A stretch of DNA of 64,000 nucleotides from Photobacterium phosphoreum (GCF_002954725.1 NZ_MSCQ01000002.1:1201358-1265357); one strand, 5' to 3'; positions 54,087 to 63,318 are shown, numbered from the stretch's first letter. Notes: generated by a model from the letters alone, not told the origin. Numbers and translations are program-made.

Positions 54087-55007
54087 TTGAGATCATTTCC
54101 CCCGTTAAAAGGTATTATTTATTTTGAAGCTTGTGCAAGGTTACAAAGTTTTAAATTAGCCGCTGAAGAATTATTTGTAACACCAGGAGCTGTGAGTCAT
54201 CAGATCCAGACGCTTGAGGAATTTATAGGTCAAAAATTATTTATTCGTCAACATCGAAAAATTAAATTAACCAATGCCGGAATACGATATTTTGGTCGTA
54301 TTTCATTGATTCTAAAAGATTTAATTCGAGCGACGACTGATGTGGGTTTTATAACAAAAACACAAAAAATAACGGTGTCGATTCCACCGACGTTATTAAA
54401 TCGATGGTTATTACCACGTATTAATTACGGATACTTAACGGCAAATGATATTTCAGTTGTCTTTATTGATACCATTGAAATGTTAGATTTAAATAGAGAA
54501 AATATAGACATTTCAATACGTTACTGTATTGATAGGCCGAATGAGAAATATTGCCGGTTATTATTTCAAGAACAAATGATTGCGGTATGTGCTTCGAGTT
54601 ATATTGATCGGCCTTTAATCAAACTTTCAACGGAATTATTAGCGACCAGTACGTTGATTGAAACGACCAATAGATTAATTCAATGGGATTTGATTTTAGC
54701 TAATAATAATATCAAACCGCATCCAAATCAGAGTAAGGTTTACTTTCAAAGCTCAATGCATGCAATTGAAGCTGCAATACAGGGGCTCGGTATCGCTTTC
54801 ATTAATCGTATTTTTGTTGAGTCGTATTTACAACAAGGAATATTGATAGAGGCGATTGATATGAAAGTAATGGAGGATAAGATTCCTAGTTATTACTTAG
54901 TGAGTAATTATGAAAAAATGCAAAATCCAGCAACTCAACTTCTTTATCAAGAAATTGAGTCATACATTAATGATGATATTACAACAACTAATGTTGATAT
55001 TTTTTAA
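54087..55007 (+). CDS. LysR-type regulator (GcvA-like)
   Basis: A 306-residue LysR protein with a winged helix at residues about 1-60 (RLQSFKLAAEELFVTPGAVSHQIQ in the middle) resembling GcvA, and an effector domain with FIDTIEMLDLNRENIDISIR. The start is TTG 54087 with AAGGA six bases upstream; there is no better in-frame start. It is divergent from the PEBP gene across a 158-bp spacer, so it may control that gene. The C terminus is slightly longer than usual, ending in a polar tail. Confidence 0.82.
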   Translation: MRSFPPLKGIIYFEACARLQSFKLAAEELFVTPGAVSHQIQTLEEFIGQKLFIRQHRKIKLTNAGIRYFGRISLILKDLIRATTDVGFITKTQKITVSIPPTLLNRWLLPRINYGYLTANDISVVFIDTIEMLDLNRENIDISIRYCIDRPNEKYCRLLFQEQMIAVCASSYIDRPLIKLSTELLATSTLIETTNRLIQWDLILANNNIKPHPNQSKVYFQSSMHAIEAAIQGLGIAFINRIFVESYLQQGILIEAIDMKVMEDKIPSYYLVSNYEKMQNPATQLLYQEIESYINDDITTTNVDIF

Positions 55008-55034
55008 GGGGCAGTGTTATTGAATTAATGCGAA

Positions 55035-55187
55035 TTACTCAGCATGCATTGCAATATCTGTAATCGCATTATCATTCTCAATATCTTCAAGCAGTGATCT
55101 TAATATTAAAATTGCTTGTTCTAGTGAATATTCATTAGAACTCACTAATGCCTGAATTTGTTGCTGATAATCTGATAATTGCCTCAC
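55035..55187 (-). CDS. Small coupled protein (50 residues)
   Basis: A 50-codon ORF starting with GTG that overlaps the stop of the preceding gene by one base. The product (MRQLSDYQQQIQALVSSNEY at the start) is helical and acidic, ending MHAE. Because it depends on re-initiation it is probably made with its neighbour. No family is recognised. Its existence is argued by the tight overlap. Confidence 0.45.
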   Translation of the reverse strand: MRQLSDYQQQIQALVSSNEYSLEQAILILRSLLEDIENDNAITDIAMHAE

Positions 55188-55579
55188 TATTTATCCTTAT
55201 AAACATCAGTTGTTAATTTAGCACTGTATTTCTCACCCAATAAACTATCGCGTGCTGCTGACCATGCATTGGCATAACACATTGCTAATTTTGCATTATC
55301 GCTACTAAGGATAGTTCCTTTTTCAATCGCTTCTTTTTTATCATAGCATTGGGCATTAATTGTTTTGCTATACACATCACCTTGGTTAGTTAGATTATAA
55401 ACTTGATCCTTAGCTGTTTTTGTTACTTGTTGTAAACAATGAATAAGCCCTTGTTCGTCATAATTTTGATTAGTAACACATGATTGTACAACAATCGAAT
55501 TTGTTGCATTCGCTGTTACTGAAAATAGCGTACCAAGAGTAACAGTCGCTAAAAGTGTGTTTTTTAAAAAAGGAGACAT
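55187..55579 (-). CDS. Hypothetical periplasmic protein with Cys residues
   Basis: A 130-residue exported protein. The signal peptide is LLATVTLGTLFSVTANA (cleavage near residue 26). The mature part is helical with four cysteines in VVQSCVTNQNYDEQGLIHCL, NAQCYDKKE and LAMCYANAW, likely forming two disulfides. It has a C-terminal lysine-rich end. There is no recognised family. It is followed by the overlapping 50-residue ORF on the same strand. Confidence 0.65.
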   Translation of the reverse strand: MSPFLKNTLLATVTLGTLFSVTANATNSIVVQSCVTNQNYDEQGLIHCLQQVTKTAKDQVYNLTNQGDVYSKTINAQCYDKKEAIEKGTILSSDNAKLAMCYANAWSAARDSLLGEKYSAKLTTDVYKDK

Positions 55580-55812
55580 TTATATTTACTCTGTTATTTA
55601 TCATCTATATATAACAAATAATATACCTTAAGCATATAAAGTAAATGCGATAAATAATGAAAAAGACTATTTATTACGTTTTAAACTGCCCTTTTGAGAA
55701 AAGCTAATAGCTGGGTTAATTTACGTAATCATTTGTTGTGTAAAAGATAAAAATAGAGTTAATATGTTGCAACTAAATAACAGTTAGAATGATAAATGCT
55801 CAAGGATGATGT

Positions 55813-56667
55813 ATGAGGGAAGTTACATTTGAAAGTGATGTAGTTCGTCTTTATTTGAATGACATATCGTTTAAGCCTTTACTCACTAAGGCTGATGAGA
55901 TTCTTTATAGTCGTAAATCATTATTAGGTGATGAAAGGGCTAAATGTGTTCTTATTGAGTCTAACTTACGTTTGGTTGTTAGTTTAGCTAAAAAATATCG
56001 AGCATCTACTTTATTACTGAGTGATTTAATTGATGAAGGAAATATTGGTTTAATTACTGCTGTGGAAAAGTTCGATCCAGAAAAAGGCTTCCGTTTTTCT
56101 ACTTATGCATCGTGGTGGATTAAACAAACCATTGAACGTGCTATTCATAATCAAAGTCGTACTATTCGATTACCCGTACATGTGTCAAAAGAAGTGAATA
56201 CTATTTTACGCGCTCATCGTGATTTAATGAGTAAAAATAATAATGAACCATCGCCAGAAGAAATTGCGGCGTATTTAAAGCGTGATGTGAGCGAAGTATC
56301 ATTTCTAATCACAAATAATTTACATGTTTTATCGTTTGAACAAACATTGAATGAAGATGAAAATAATTCGTTATCATCTTTTATTGCGGATGAAAATTCT
56401 AATTTAGACAAAGGATTAGAATATAATGACATGCAGATTATCACTAAAAAAATGTTATCTAAATTATCAGATCGTGATCGTGATATTATTTGCCGTCGCT
56501 TTGGTTTATTGGGCTATGAACCGCAGACATTACAAGAAGTTGCTGATGCTATTGGATTAACACGTGAACGAATTCGTCAATTACAAATAAAAAATCTTAC
56601 TCGTTTAAAGCGTTCTTTAGTTAATGATAATTATGATATGGAAATGTTGTTTTCTGCCTCAGCATAA
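55813..56667 (+). CDS. RpoS-like accessory sigma factor (RpoQ/RpoX type)
   Basis: A 284-residue sigma-70 family protein aligning to RpoS over regions 1.2-4: [55 protein letters not shown] (region 2) and [19 protein letters not shown] (region 4.2). It is shorter than RpoS (about 330 residues) because the N-terminal 1.1 segment is missing. Vibrionaceae carry RpoS paralogs such as RpoQ, linked to quorum sensing in Aliivibrio, and this is probably one of them. Upstream is 230 bp of AT-rich DNA. The start ATG follows AAGGATGAT. Confidence 0.87.
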   Translation: MREVTFESDVVRLYLNDISFKPLLTKADEILYSRKSLLGDERAKCVLIESNLRLVVSLAKKYRASTLLLSDLIDEGNIGLITAVEKFDPEKGFRFSTYASWWIKQTIERAIHNQSRTIRLPVHVSKEVNTILRAHRDLMSKNNNEPSPEEIAAYLKRDVSEVSFLITNNLHVLSFEQTLNEDENNSLSSFIADENSNLDKGLEYNDMQIITKKMLSKLSDRDRDIICRRFGLLGYEPQTLQEVADAIGLTRERIRQLQIKNLTRLKRSLVNDNYDMEMLFSASA

Positions 56668-56870
56668 GTAATGCCATTGATATAATTTGTCATATTTTGA
56701 AGGGAGGGTATAAGTCATCCCTTTTATATTTGGTATAAATACAGGGAGTGATCATAAACACACAGTTATGCTCCATATCTGTAGATTGCGATTTGTATTG
56801 AGAGGCATACTATAAAAGTTACGTACATAGTGATGAAATCATTATTGTTCATAATTTTAGGAGTATTGTT

Positions 56871-57383
56871 ATGCCAATTACTGGTGAAGCATGTGAACAT
56901 TCAGAATTACTGAATGTATTAATTTCTCGGCAATCATTATTATCTACCAATAGAATGCAATATATTGTTTATGCTGCTGCATTAGCGTCTAAAAATAACC
57001 ATGTGCTACAAATGATCCAACACCTTGTTGGGGATGTAACAATCAATCAGCGTCAAGATATCCATCATGCTGTTGTCAGAATGGCGGCGACTAATGCTTA
57101 CTATATGGCAATGCATAGTGTCGAATTAAGATGTAATCTTACTAATGCGATGCAGTTAGCACCTTTAAAAGAATTAGATGTTGAAGACCAAACTAGCTAT
57201 TATTATGCGTGTATTGCGGCTTGTTTAGTTAATAATGGTTACAGTTGTTTAAAGAATCATATTACACTTCTACGTTCTTGTGATGAGTCTGATGATTCAA
57301 TTAATATGGCATTAAAATTAACAGCCTCAGTGTTAGCCATGTGCCAATCAAATTTTAATAATAACTGTTTTTTAGATAAGTGA
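56871..57383 (+). CDS. Hypothetical AhpD-like helical protein
   Basis: A 170-residue soluble protein, mostly helical. The segment DIHHAVVRMAATNAYYMAMH (about residues 62-81) resembles the core of AhpD/carboxymuconolactone-decarboxylase-like proteins (RMAATNAYYM), but the CxxC catalytic pair of AhpD is not visible. Eight Cys residues are scattered in the chain. A weaker reading is a divergent family of unknown function. It has a strong AGGAG ribosome site and lies 200 bp downstream of the sigma factor gene. A terminator and a tRNA follow. Confidence 0.5.
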   Translation: MPITGEACEHSELLNVLISRQSLLSTNRMQYIVYAAALASKNNHVLQMIQHLVGDVTINQRQDIHHAVVRMAATNAYYMAMHSVELRCNLTNAMQLAPLKELDVEDQTSYYYACIAACLVNNGYSCLKNHITLLRSCDESDDSINMALKLTASVLAMCQSNFNNNCFLDK

Positions 57384-57415
57384 TTTATTCTAAAACAAAT
57401 GAAAAATTTAGATAT

Positions 57416-57448
57416 AAAAAAACCGCTAATAAATTAGCGGTTTTTTTT
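57416..57448 (+). terminator. Rho-independent terminator
   Basis: AAAAAAACCGCTAA and TTAGCGGTTTTTTTT form a hairpin with a strong T tract between the AhpD-like gene and the tRNA, usable on both strands. Confidence 0.9.
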
Positions 57449-57452
57449 AATG

Positions 57453-57543
57453 TGGCGGAGAGATAGGGATTTGAACCCTAGATACGCTATAAACGTATGC
57501 CGGTTTTCAAGACCGGTGCTTTCAACCGCTCAGCCATCTCTCC
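57453..57543 (-). tRNA. tRNA-Ser (anticodon TGA)
   Basis: A 91-nt tRNA with the CCA end encoded (TGG at 57453-57455 on the plus strand), acceptor stem GGAGAGA/TCTCTCC and a long variable arm typical of serine tRNA. The anticodon loop read on the minus strand is CTTGAAA, giving anticodon TGA. The T-arm GTTCAAATC equivalent is present. Confidence 0.95.
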
Positions 57544-57853
57544 ATACTGCATATAATAAAGTTAAAGGATTGAGCTGTAAATATATTTATCAAAATGACT
57601 GTCTAACTGCATGCTAAATAGACGATATTGATGTTTTATAAGGCTTTTTATCCATTTACTCTTAAAATATTGAATGTATGTAATGGTTTTTGAATTTTTA
57701 ATTATGTAATTAAATTAACACTATAGTCTGATGTAATAATATAAAATCATATGATACTATTCACTTTGATATTAGTGTTATTCAAATTTATATATGGATA
57801 TACGCTAAATATTAAGATTAAATTTTTTATAATCACTATTAATTATTAATGGT
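57544..57853. other. Intergenic region with tRNA promoter
   Basis: About 310 bp of AT-rich DNA between the tRNA gene and the membrane protein gene, which diverge. It must contain the tRNA promoter on the minus strand, but no obvious further element is visible. Confidence 0.4.
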
Positions 57854-58423
57854 ATGTTGAGAGATATTGCTGTGATTGATCTATTAAAAGATATATTAGG
57901 ATGGACATCTGTGGTGTTTTATATCTTAATTACTATATTTAACACGATGAAAGTTACCCGTTATGCCGCTTTTGCTTCTGCGACTAACGATACAATATGG
58001 TCGATTTTGATGGGATGGTGGCCGAAAGTTATTCTTAATTTATCGGTTACAGCAATAAATTTATACCGATATTTTAAAGATTTCACTCAAACAGCGAAGA
58101 TTGTTATTCAGCTATTGGCTGCGGTAATGATCCTTGGTATATCGTACATCGTTTATGTTGCGGTGCATGCTTTTATTGCTGAGCCAACATTGGCGGTTGG
58201 ATTACAATTTGTTGATTTAGGCGTGATTGTTATTGCATTGTATATGACCGAATTGAAAAAATATCGCATATTGATGTTGTTATCAGGTTTTGTTGGGATG
58301 GTGGGGTATTTTGGTAATCCACAGATGATGATCATTAAAGCTTTAGTTATTATTATTATGAGTTATAAGCTGTTTACAACACGTAATGATACTCCTGAGC
58401 AACGAGCTGCTGAAAATAAGTAA
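57854..58423 (+). CDS. Integral membrane protein with about six helices
   Basis: A 189-residue membrane protein with about six hydrophobic segments (residues about 12-32, 45-65, 80-108, 115-130, 138-150 and 152-168) and a polar Asp/Glu/Asn C terminus. A YgjV-like or PnuC-like character is possible because of the repeated three-helix layout and FNTMKVTRYAAFASATND, but I would not assign a family. The ATG at 57854 is followed directly by Leu. A terminator lies downstream, shared with hns. Confidence 0.6.
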   Translation: MLRDIAVIDLLKDILGWTSVVFYILITIFNTMKVTRYAAFASATNDTIWSILMGWWPKVILNLSVTAINLYRYFKDFTQTAKIVIQLLAAVMILGISYIVYVAVHAFIAEPTLAVGLQFVDLGVIVIALYMTELKKYRILMLLSGFVGMVGYFGNPQMMIIKALVIIIMSYKLFTTRNDTPEQRAAENK

Positions 58424-58464
58424 AATATATAAAGCATCAGGTATTCTGCATATAGTTATTGATA

Positions 58465-58502
58465 TAAAAAACGCTCATTGCTTAACACAATGAGCGTTTT
58501 TT
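58465..58502. terminator. Bidirectional terminator between convergent genes
   Basis: AAAAAACGCTCATTG and CAATGAGCGTTTTTT form a 15-bp stem with a short loop, serving the membrane protein gene and hns. Confidence 0.92.
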
Positions 58503-58537
58503 ATTATCTGCTTAAATGTAGATACGTTATATCTAAT

Positions 58538-58930
58538 TTAGATTTCAAAGCTTGCTAGAGCATCGCCGTTATCTAATAATTGTTGCAGAGCTTTAGGTGT
58601 ACGACCTTGGCCTGTCCACGTTTTTTCATCGCCATTTTCATCTACAAATTTGTATTTAGCTGGGCGAATGGCACGTTTTTTCTTTGTTTTTGGGTTATCG
58701 CCAATTAATGCGATTAATTCTTCAGGTGTAATACCTTCAGCGGCAAGCATATCGCGGTACTTCTGCAGTTTTGCTTCTTGTTCTTTATTTTCGGCTTTAG
58801 CTGCTGCTTCTTCCACACGACGTTCTTCAACGATTTGAGTGAACTTTTGTAGACCTTCTTGTAGATCTTCAATAGACATTTCACGCGCTTGAGCTCTTAA
58901 AGAGCGTAGATTTAAAAGAGTTTCAATCAT
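58538..58930 (-). CDS. hns: H-NS family nucleoid protein (VicH-like)
   Basis: A 130-residue H-NS protein. The N-terminal oligomerisation domain (MIETLLNLRSLRAQAREMSI plus a coiled coil through about residue 70) leads to a linker and the DNA-binding domain with KTWTGQGRTPKALQQLLDNG, whose QGR loop inserts into AT-rich minor groove. This matches V. cholerae VicH. H-NS silences horizontally acquired AT-rich DNA, such as the exopolysaccharide control region in this window. Upstream is the long gap before the BCCT gene. Confidence 0.93.
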   Translation of the reverse strand: MIETLLNLRSLRAQAREMSIEDLQEGLQKFTQIVEERRVEEAAAKAENKEQEAKLQKYRDMLAAEGITPEELIALIGDNPKTKKKRAIRPAKYKFVDENGDEKTWTGQGRTPKALQQLLDNGDALASFEI

Positions 58931-59545
58931 GTTATTAGTTCTAAATAAAAGTAATTTTGTCTATTGTACTTAACTTTTATAATAAGACACTAAAAATAGT
59001 TACTATAGTTGTAACTAAATCTCATTTTTTCTTTTAATTGTCATATTGCGACGGGTTTATTTAATTTAAAAATATAGAGATGACGGCTATTTGTTCATTG
59101 GTGGCTAATTAATAAGAAAAATGCAAGCTAGAGGTTATCTTACCGTTATTATATTTTTCAATTATCGCAAATGTTAGCCACTGCATAAAAAATAAAGAGC
59201 TATTTATTCATTATAGTGCATTAAAAGCCACAGATTTAACTACCAATATGCTCTGTATTTGATATTAGTATTTGTAATTAGGGGAGGGAGTAGCATAAAG
59301 ATTTTATCTTTATTGCTTGTTGATATGAATAATAAGTCGATTATTTGTTTCTGTTTGTAACAGTAAAGTCATGTATCTGATTAGTAATTCATCAGATAGT
59401 GGATATTTGCGTAAATCATTGATTATTTATTACTGGATTAAAATAATTCATCGTTACCATAATCGATGTTATTTGTGTGTTTAGTGTTAAAAGAACATCA
59501 TATATGTAACTTTTCATGGATGATATATAGCAGTAAGGATATCGT
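58931..59545. other. AT-rich intergenic region between hns and the BCCT gene
   Basis: About 615 bp with no supported ORF. It must include the hns promoter on the minus strand and the transporter promoter on the plus strand. A polypurine stretch AGGGGAGGGAG occurs near 59281, but no known element is recognised. Confidence 0.45.
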
Positions 59546-61468
59546 TTGAGTACATTACGTAAAAATTTCGAATTAATTGATAAGCCCACATTTTTTGGTG
59601 CATTAGCAATGCTGATCTCGGTGGTTGTTCCACTTCTTTTGTTCCCTAAAGAAGGGGCTGAGTGGATTGCCATCGCTAAATCCTTTATGACAGACCAACT
59701 CGGCTTTTTATATTTAGCATTGGGTATGGCTGCTTTCTTTTTTATGATCTACATTGTTTTTTCTGATATTGGCCAAATTAAATTGGGCGATGCAGATGAA
59801 GAACCTGAGTTTAAAACGGCATCATGGGCTGCAATGCTATTTTGTGGTGGTATCGGTGCAAGTATCTTGTACTGGGGTGCTATCGAGTGGGCTTATTATT
59901 ATCAAAGTCCACCATTTCAATTAGAGCCAGGTAGTGAAGAAGCGGTACGTTGGGCTGCAACGTACGGTGTATTCCACTGGGGGCCTATAGCATGGTGTAT
60001 TTACCTTGTACCTGCAGTGCCTATTGCCTATTTCTTTTATGTTCGTAAACAACCGGTCTTAAAAGTGTCTGCTGCGTTAATGCCTGTTATTGGTGAAGCG
60101 CGCAGTCATGGCTGGATAGGTAAAGTAATTGATGTCCTGTTCATTTTTGGTTTATTGGGTGGTGGTGCAACAACACTAGGTCTAGCTGCGCCATTGATCA
60201 CTGAAGGTGCGCACTATTTATTTGGTACGCCTAAAAATACACAAACACAAATTATTGTATTACTGCTATGTACTTGTATTTTTGGTTACTCTGCTTATGC
60301 CGGTATGGAAAAAGGCATTAAAGTACTGAGTAATATAAACTTCTGGGGTGCATTAGGTTTACTAGCGTTCATTCTAGCGGCTGGCCCAACGATTTTCATG
60401 TTAGAAACTGGCTTAGATTCATTAGGTCGTATGTTGTCTAATTTCTTCATTATGGCAACGTGGGCTGAACCTTTTGGCGGCTACGGTACTTTTGAAGATA
60501 CTCACTTCCCACAAGATTGGACAATTTTCTATTGGGCATGGTGGTTAGTATTTGCACCAAGCATGGGCTTATTTATCGCACGTATTTCTCGTGGTCGTAC
60601 AATTAAGCAAATGGTAACAGGCTCTATCTTCTTTGGTTCTATGGGTTGTTTCCTTTTCTTTATGGTACTGGGTAACTATGGTCTATCGCTACAATTATCA
60701 GGTACGCTTGATGTTGTTGGTATTTTGAATGCAGAAGGCGCAACCAAAGCTATCTTCTCTATTCTTGAGCAATTACCGTTTAGTACGATTGTTATTGCGG
60801 TATTTACACTATTATGTTTGATTTTTACAGCAACAACGTTTGACTCTATCTCATACATTTTAGCTTCTGTTGTTCAAAATGATGTAACAGAAGAGCCAAT
60901 GCGTTGGAACCGTTTGTTCTGGGCATTTGCAATGTCGTTCATGCCATCAGTGTTGATGTTTATGGGCGGTCTGGAGACACTACAAACGGCTGCAATCGTT
61001 GGTGGTTTACCACTATTATTTATCACTGTAATGTTAATGATTTCAGCGGTAAAAGCGGCTTCACTAGATTTAAAAAATCAAGATGGTTACGAAGATCCTG
61101 TGATCAATATTGAAGATTTGCCAGATGTTGATCCATGGTCGACAGAAGGTATGGCATTAGCGAAGTTTGAGCAATTGAAAGATGCCGCGATTGAAGCTGC
61201 TGAGGCTGAGCGTAATGCATTAGATGAAATCTGGAAAATTAAGAAAACAATTCGAGCAGAAGCATTGGCACACGGTAATAGTGGTGCAGATATGGGTGAT
61301 GTTCCTCAAGAATTAGCGGATGAGTTGCACCGTCTAACTGCAGAAGCAATGGCGGCAAAAGAAGCTAAACTTGAAGCATCAGAATTAGCTCAAGAAGCTC
61401 GAATCGTTTTTAATGATATTATTAAGCAAAAAGAAGAAATCTTAGAGCTAGAAATGCAAAAAGCATAG
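59546..61468 (+). CDS. BCCT-family betaine/choline transporter
   Basis: A 640-residue transporter of the betaine/carnitine/choline family with 12 predicted helices. The substrate-binding Trp/Tyr box is ILYWGAIEWAYYYQSPP, and helix 8 has FYWAWWLVFAPSMGLFIARI followed by SRGRTI. After the last helix (about residue 505) a highly charged ~130-residue cytoplasmic extension rich in Ala, Glu and Lys (ending near IILEL/EMQKA) is predicted to form a coiled coil; the extension may sense osmotic stress as the C terminus does in BetP. The start is TTG 59546 with AAGGA six bases upstream. It ends at a UUCG terminator. Confidence 0.9.
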   Translation: MSTLRKNFELIDKPTFFGALAMLISVVVPLLLFPKEGAEWIAIAKSFMTDQLGFLYLALGMAAFFFMIYIVFSDIGQIKLGDADEEPEFKTASWAAMLFCGGIGASILYWGAIEWAYYYQSPPFQLEPGSEEAVRWAATYGVFHWGPIAWCIYLVPAVPIAYFFYVRKQPVLKVSAALMPVIGEARSHGWIGKVIDVLFIFGLLGGGATTLGLAAPLITEGAHYLFGTPKNTQTQIIVLLLCTCIFGYSAYAGMEKGIKVLSNINFWGALGLLAFILAAGPTIFMLETGLDSLGRMLSNFFIMATWAEPFGGYGTFEDTHFPQDWTIFYWAWWLVFAPSMGLFIARISRGRTIKQMVTGSIFFGSMGCFLFFMVLGNYGLSLQLSGTLDVVGILNAEGATKAIFSILEQLPFSTIVIAVFTLLCLIFTATTFDSISYILASVVQNDVTEEPMRWNRLFWAFAMSFMPSVLMFMGGLETLQTAAIVGGLPLLFITVMLMISAVKAASLDLKNQDGYEDPVINIEDLPDVDPWSTEGMALAKFEQLKDAAIEAAEAERNALDEIWKIKKTIRAEALAHGNSGADMGDVPQELADELHRLTAEAMAAKEAKLEASELAQEARIVFNDIIKQKEEILELEMQKA

Positions 61469-61493
61469 AGAGTAAGAGATTAGATACTTTTAT

Positions 61494-61520
61494 AAGGCGA
61501 TCTTCGGATCGCCTTTTTTA
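61494..61520 (+). terminator. UUCG-loop Rho-independent terminator
   Basis: AAGGCGATC, tetraloop TTCG, and GATCGCCTT followed by T residues. UUCG is an exceptionally stable loop. Confidence 0.93.
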
Positions 61521-61570
61521 TTGGTATTTTTATTGGTATTTTTTATTGCAAGAGTAATAAAAGTGGTTAG

Positions 61571-62200
61571 TTATACGTGATCAATCGAAATCATAACTTT
61601 GCCAATTATTTTAATATCGTCTTGTGCAACGGCTACTGAAGATTGACCATAATGCAGCACTAACTGATTACCAGGCAGACGTTGGATATCATTAATAGAC
61701 AGTAGATTATCAATCATAATCAGATAGCTACCGCTAACGGCTAGATTATCACTTTTATCGATGATCAATGTTGCAGACGTGATTTGTAATGCCATAAAAA
61801 GGTGATCTTTAATATTGGCTTGGTTGAGTAGTACAGGGTCAAAAAATAAAGCGGGCAGAGACGTCAGTTCACCTGATTTTAATTGATAATGAGGTAAGGT
61901 TAATACTTTCTCTTGAGTCGATGTTACCTTGCTAGGAAATGCCTCGCCTTCATTTAAGAGTAGCCAACGCAGTGATACCCCTGTGGCAAGGTGGGAGCGA
62001 ATAGCGATTTCAAATGGCGTTGTTTCCCGAGTGTGCCATGTGGAGACGGTACCTCGTGGAATACCAAAAACATCAGCAAGATCTTGATATTCATCGATGT
62101 TTAAGACTGAGCATAATTTAGATGTGACGGCTTTTCCACCGAGGTATTGGTAGGAGGAAATAGTAGGAACATGAGATTTATGTGTTGGATTAGGTTTCAT
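61571..62200 (-). CDS. Phage CI-type repressor
   Basis: A 209-residue CI-like repressor. The N-terminal helix-turn-helix (GGKAVTSKLCSVLNIDEYQD, then GIPRGTVSTWHTR and WLLLNEGEAF) matches the phage CI repressor domain of P2-like and related phages. The C terminus resembles an S24/LexA-type domain (ALFFDPVLLNQANIKDHLFM) but the Ser-Lys catalytic pair is not evident, so SOS-dependent self-cleavage is doubtful. It is the first phage-like gene and is transcribed away from the others. Putative operators lie in its upstream gap. Confidence 0.82.
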   Translation of the reverse strand: MKPNPTHKSHVPTISSYQYLGGKAVTSKLCSVLNIDEYQDLADVFGIPRGTVSTWHTRETTPFEIAIRSHLATGVSLRWLLLNEGEAFPSKVTSTQEKVLTLPHYQLKSGELTSLPALFFDPVLLNQANIKDHLFMALQITSATLIIDKSDNLAVSGSYLIMIDNLLSINDIQRLPGNQLVLHYGQSSVAVAQDDIKIIGKVMISIDHV

Positions 62201-62584
62201 TTAGAACTATCAACCCTATCAAGGTAATGGAATAACAGCAAATTAAGTATTTAATACAGGCAATAACAGGCATTAAATGACATCTTATGCATAAAGCTTG
62301 GTTAATGTATTTAATGATAATTATACATTTACTTTATGTATAGGTATGTAAATTTACTAATTTTGGGTTAAAGGTGAAACTTGTAGCGTATTATTTTGCA
62401 ATATTTTGTCATATTTGACTCGTTTATATAGAAAGTGCCGCTATATCGTATGGATTGTTACTTATTCATTTTATACCGTGATGTGATAGTTAATGTTATA
62501 TATCCTAAAAGCAATAAATAATCATATTCCCCTTACAATCTTACAAAGTGCTTAGTTATTATCATTTATATATTGAGCATTAAA
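62201..62584. promoter_or_regulatory. Upstream region of the CI-like gene with half-site cluster
   Basis: About 380 bp. The most striking part is at 62304-62351, where half-sites AATGTAT (62304), ATACATT (62323), TATGTAT (62335) and TATGTAA (62345) lie in alternating orientation. A perfect 10-bp palindrome TTATGCATAA is at 62285-62294. These resemble repressor operators. No ORF. Confidence 0.5.
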
Positions 62585-62605
62585 GCGGAACGAATAACGT
62601 TCCGC
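62585..62605 (-). terminator. Hairpin after the Ogr-like gene
   Basis: GCGGAACG and CGTTCCGC form an 8-bp GC-rich stem with a 5-base loop, 7 nt past the minus-strand stop. The T tract is weak. Confidence 0.65.
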
Positions 62606-62611
62606 ATAAAT

Positions 62612-62866
62612 TTATATTGTTAGCATTTGATGAAGTTCTTTCACTTTTTCCGGTGGCATTGTTTTAACTAAAGCAATGACAAGTTCATTTACGTTTTTTG
62701 CAGATGGACTGATGGTATGACTAAAACCTAAAGACATAACAAAAGTATGTCCACATTCAGGATCTGAGCATGAACAATATAAATCTGCTGCTGCATTTGA
62801 AAACCAGTTTGTTTTATTAATACGTGCTTTTTCGCCACACTGAGTACAATGAATACGCATTGCCAT
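62612..62866 (-). CDS. Ogr/Delta-like zinc-finger activator
   Basis: An 84-residue protein of the phage P2 Ogr / P4 Delta family. The zinc-binding site is IHCTQCGEKARI near the N terminus and LYCSCSDPECGHTF near residues 29-42, giving a Cys4 arrangement. Ogr activates late phage promoters by contacting RNA polymerase alpha. AGG before the ATG at 62866 supports this start, with MR-start at 62860 as an alternative. It has a single domain, unlike P4 Delta, which is a double copy. Confidence 0.88.
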   Translation of the reverse strand: MAMRIHCTQCGEKARINKTNWFSNAAADLYCSCSDPECGHTFVMSLGFSHTISPSAKNVNELVIALVKTMPPEKVKELHQMLTI

Positions 62867-63318
62867 TTGAATTACCTATTTAATATTGAGGCAAAAATTC
62901 AAGAATCATTGGTATAAGCAATGTCATTACCCACAAAGAGCTAAAATATTGTGAGCTTTTAGCTCGATATAGATAAGCTTAAATTTTTGCTTTTATGGGA
63001 ATGATAGGATTACCTACCGCTATCAACCTCGATCTGCTGCATTTTAGTGAATGAGATGTCGGTTAATTGCTCAATTCTGTCATAAAAACCCACTTCTCAT
63101 ATCAAATGGTAAAATGAAATTCGGATTAATTCGGATTTTTACTCTTTTCCGATAATCTCATAACGTCAATTGATGCATTAAGTTTTCAAATGAATAATAA
63201 TCACTGCATCAAGTAAAACACTGGAGTAATAAGAAATATCAATATTGAGACTTACATCATTGGAGATAGATATTGGGGGAAAATCCCTATTTACTTCAAA
63301 TAAACAAGGAATTATAAG
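62867..63318. other. Intergenic region before the lysis genes
   Basis: About 450 bp without an ORF. It separates the minus-strand Ogr-like gene from the plus-strand lysis genes. I see no Ogr-type activator site (TGTGG-N12-CCACA) in it and no integrase or attachment repeat. Confidence 0.5.

Noticed and set aside
57453..57543. tRNA-Ser as the integration site of the phage-like genes
   Set aside because: No copy of the tRNA 3' end is seen near 61.5-64 kb, and normal bacterial genes lie in between.
61521..61552. Two copies of ATTGGTATTTTT after the BCCT terminator
   Set aside because: Only two short copies of low-complexity sequence, too little to call a repeat element.
62867..63318. Ogr-type activator site upstream of the lysis genes
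   Set aside because: Only CCACA...TGTGA near 62931-62953 is seen, which is in the opposite order to TGTGG-N12-CCACA.
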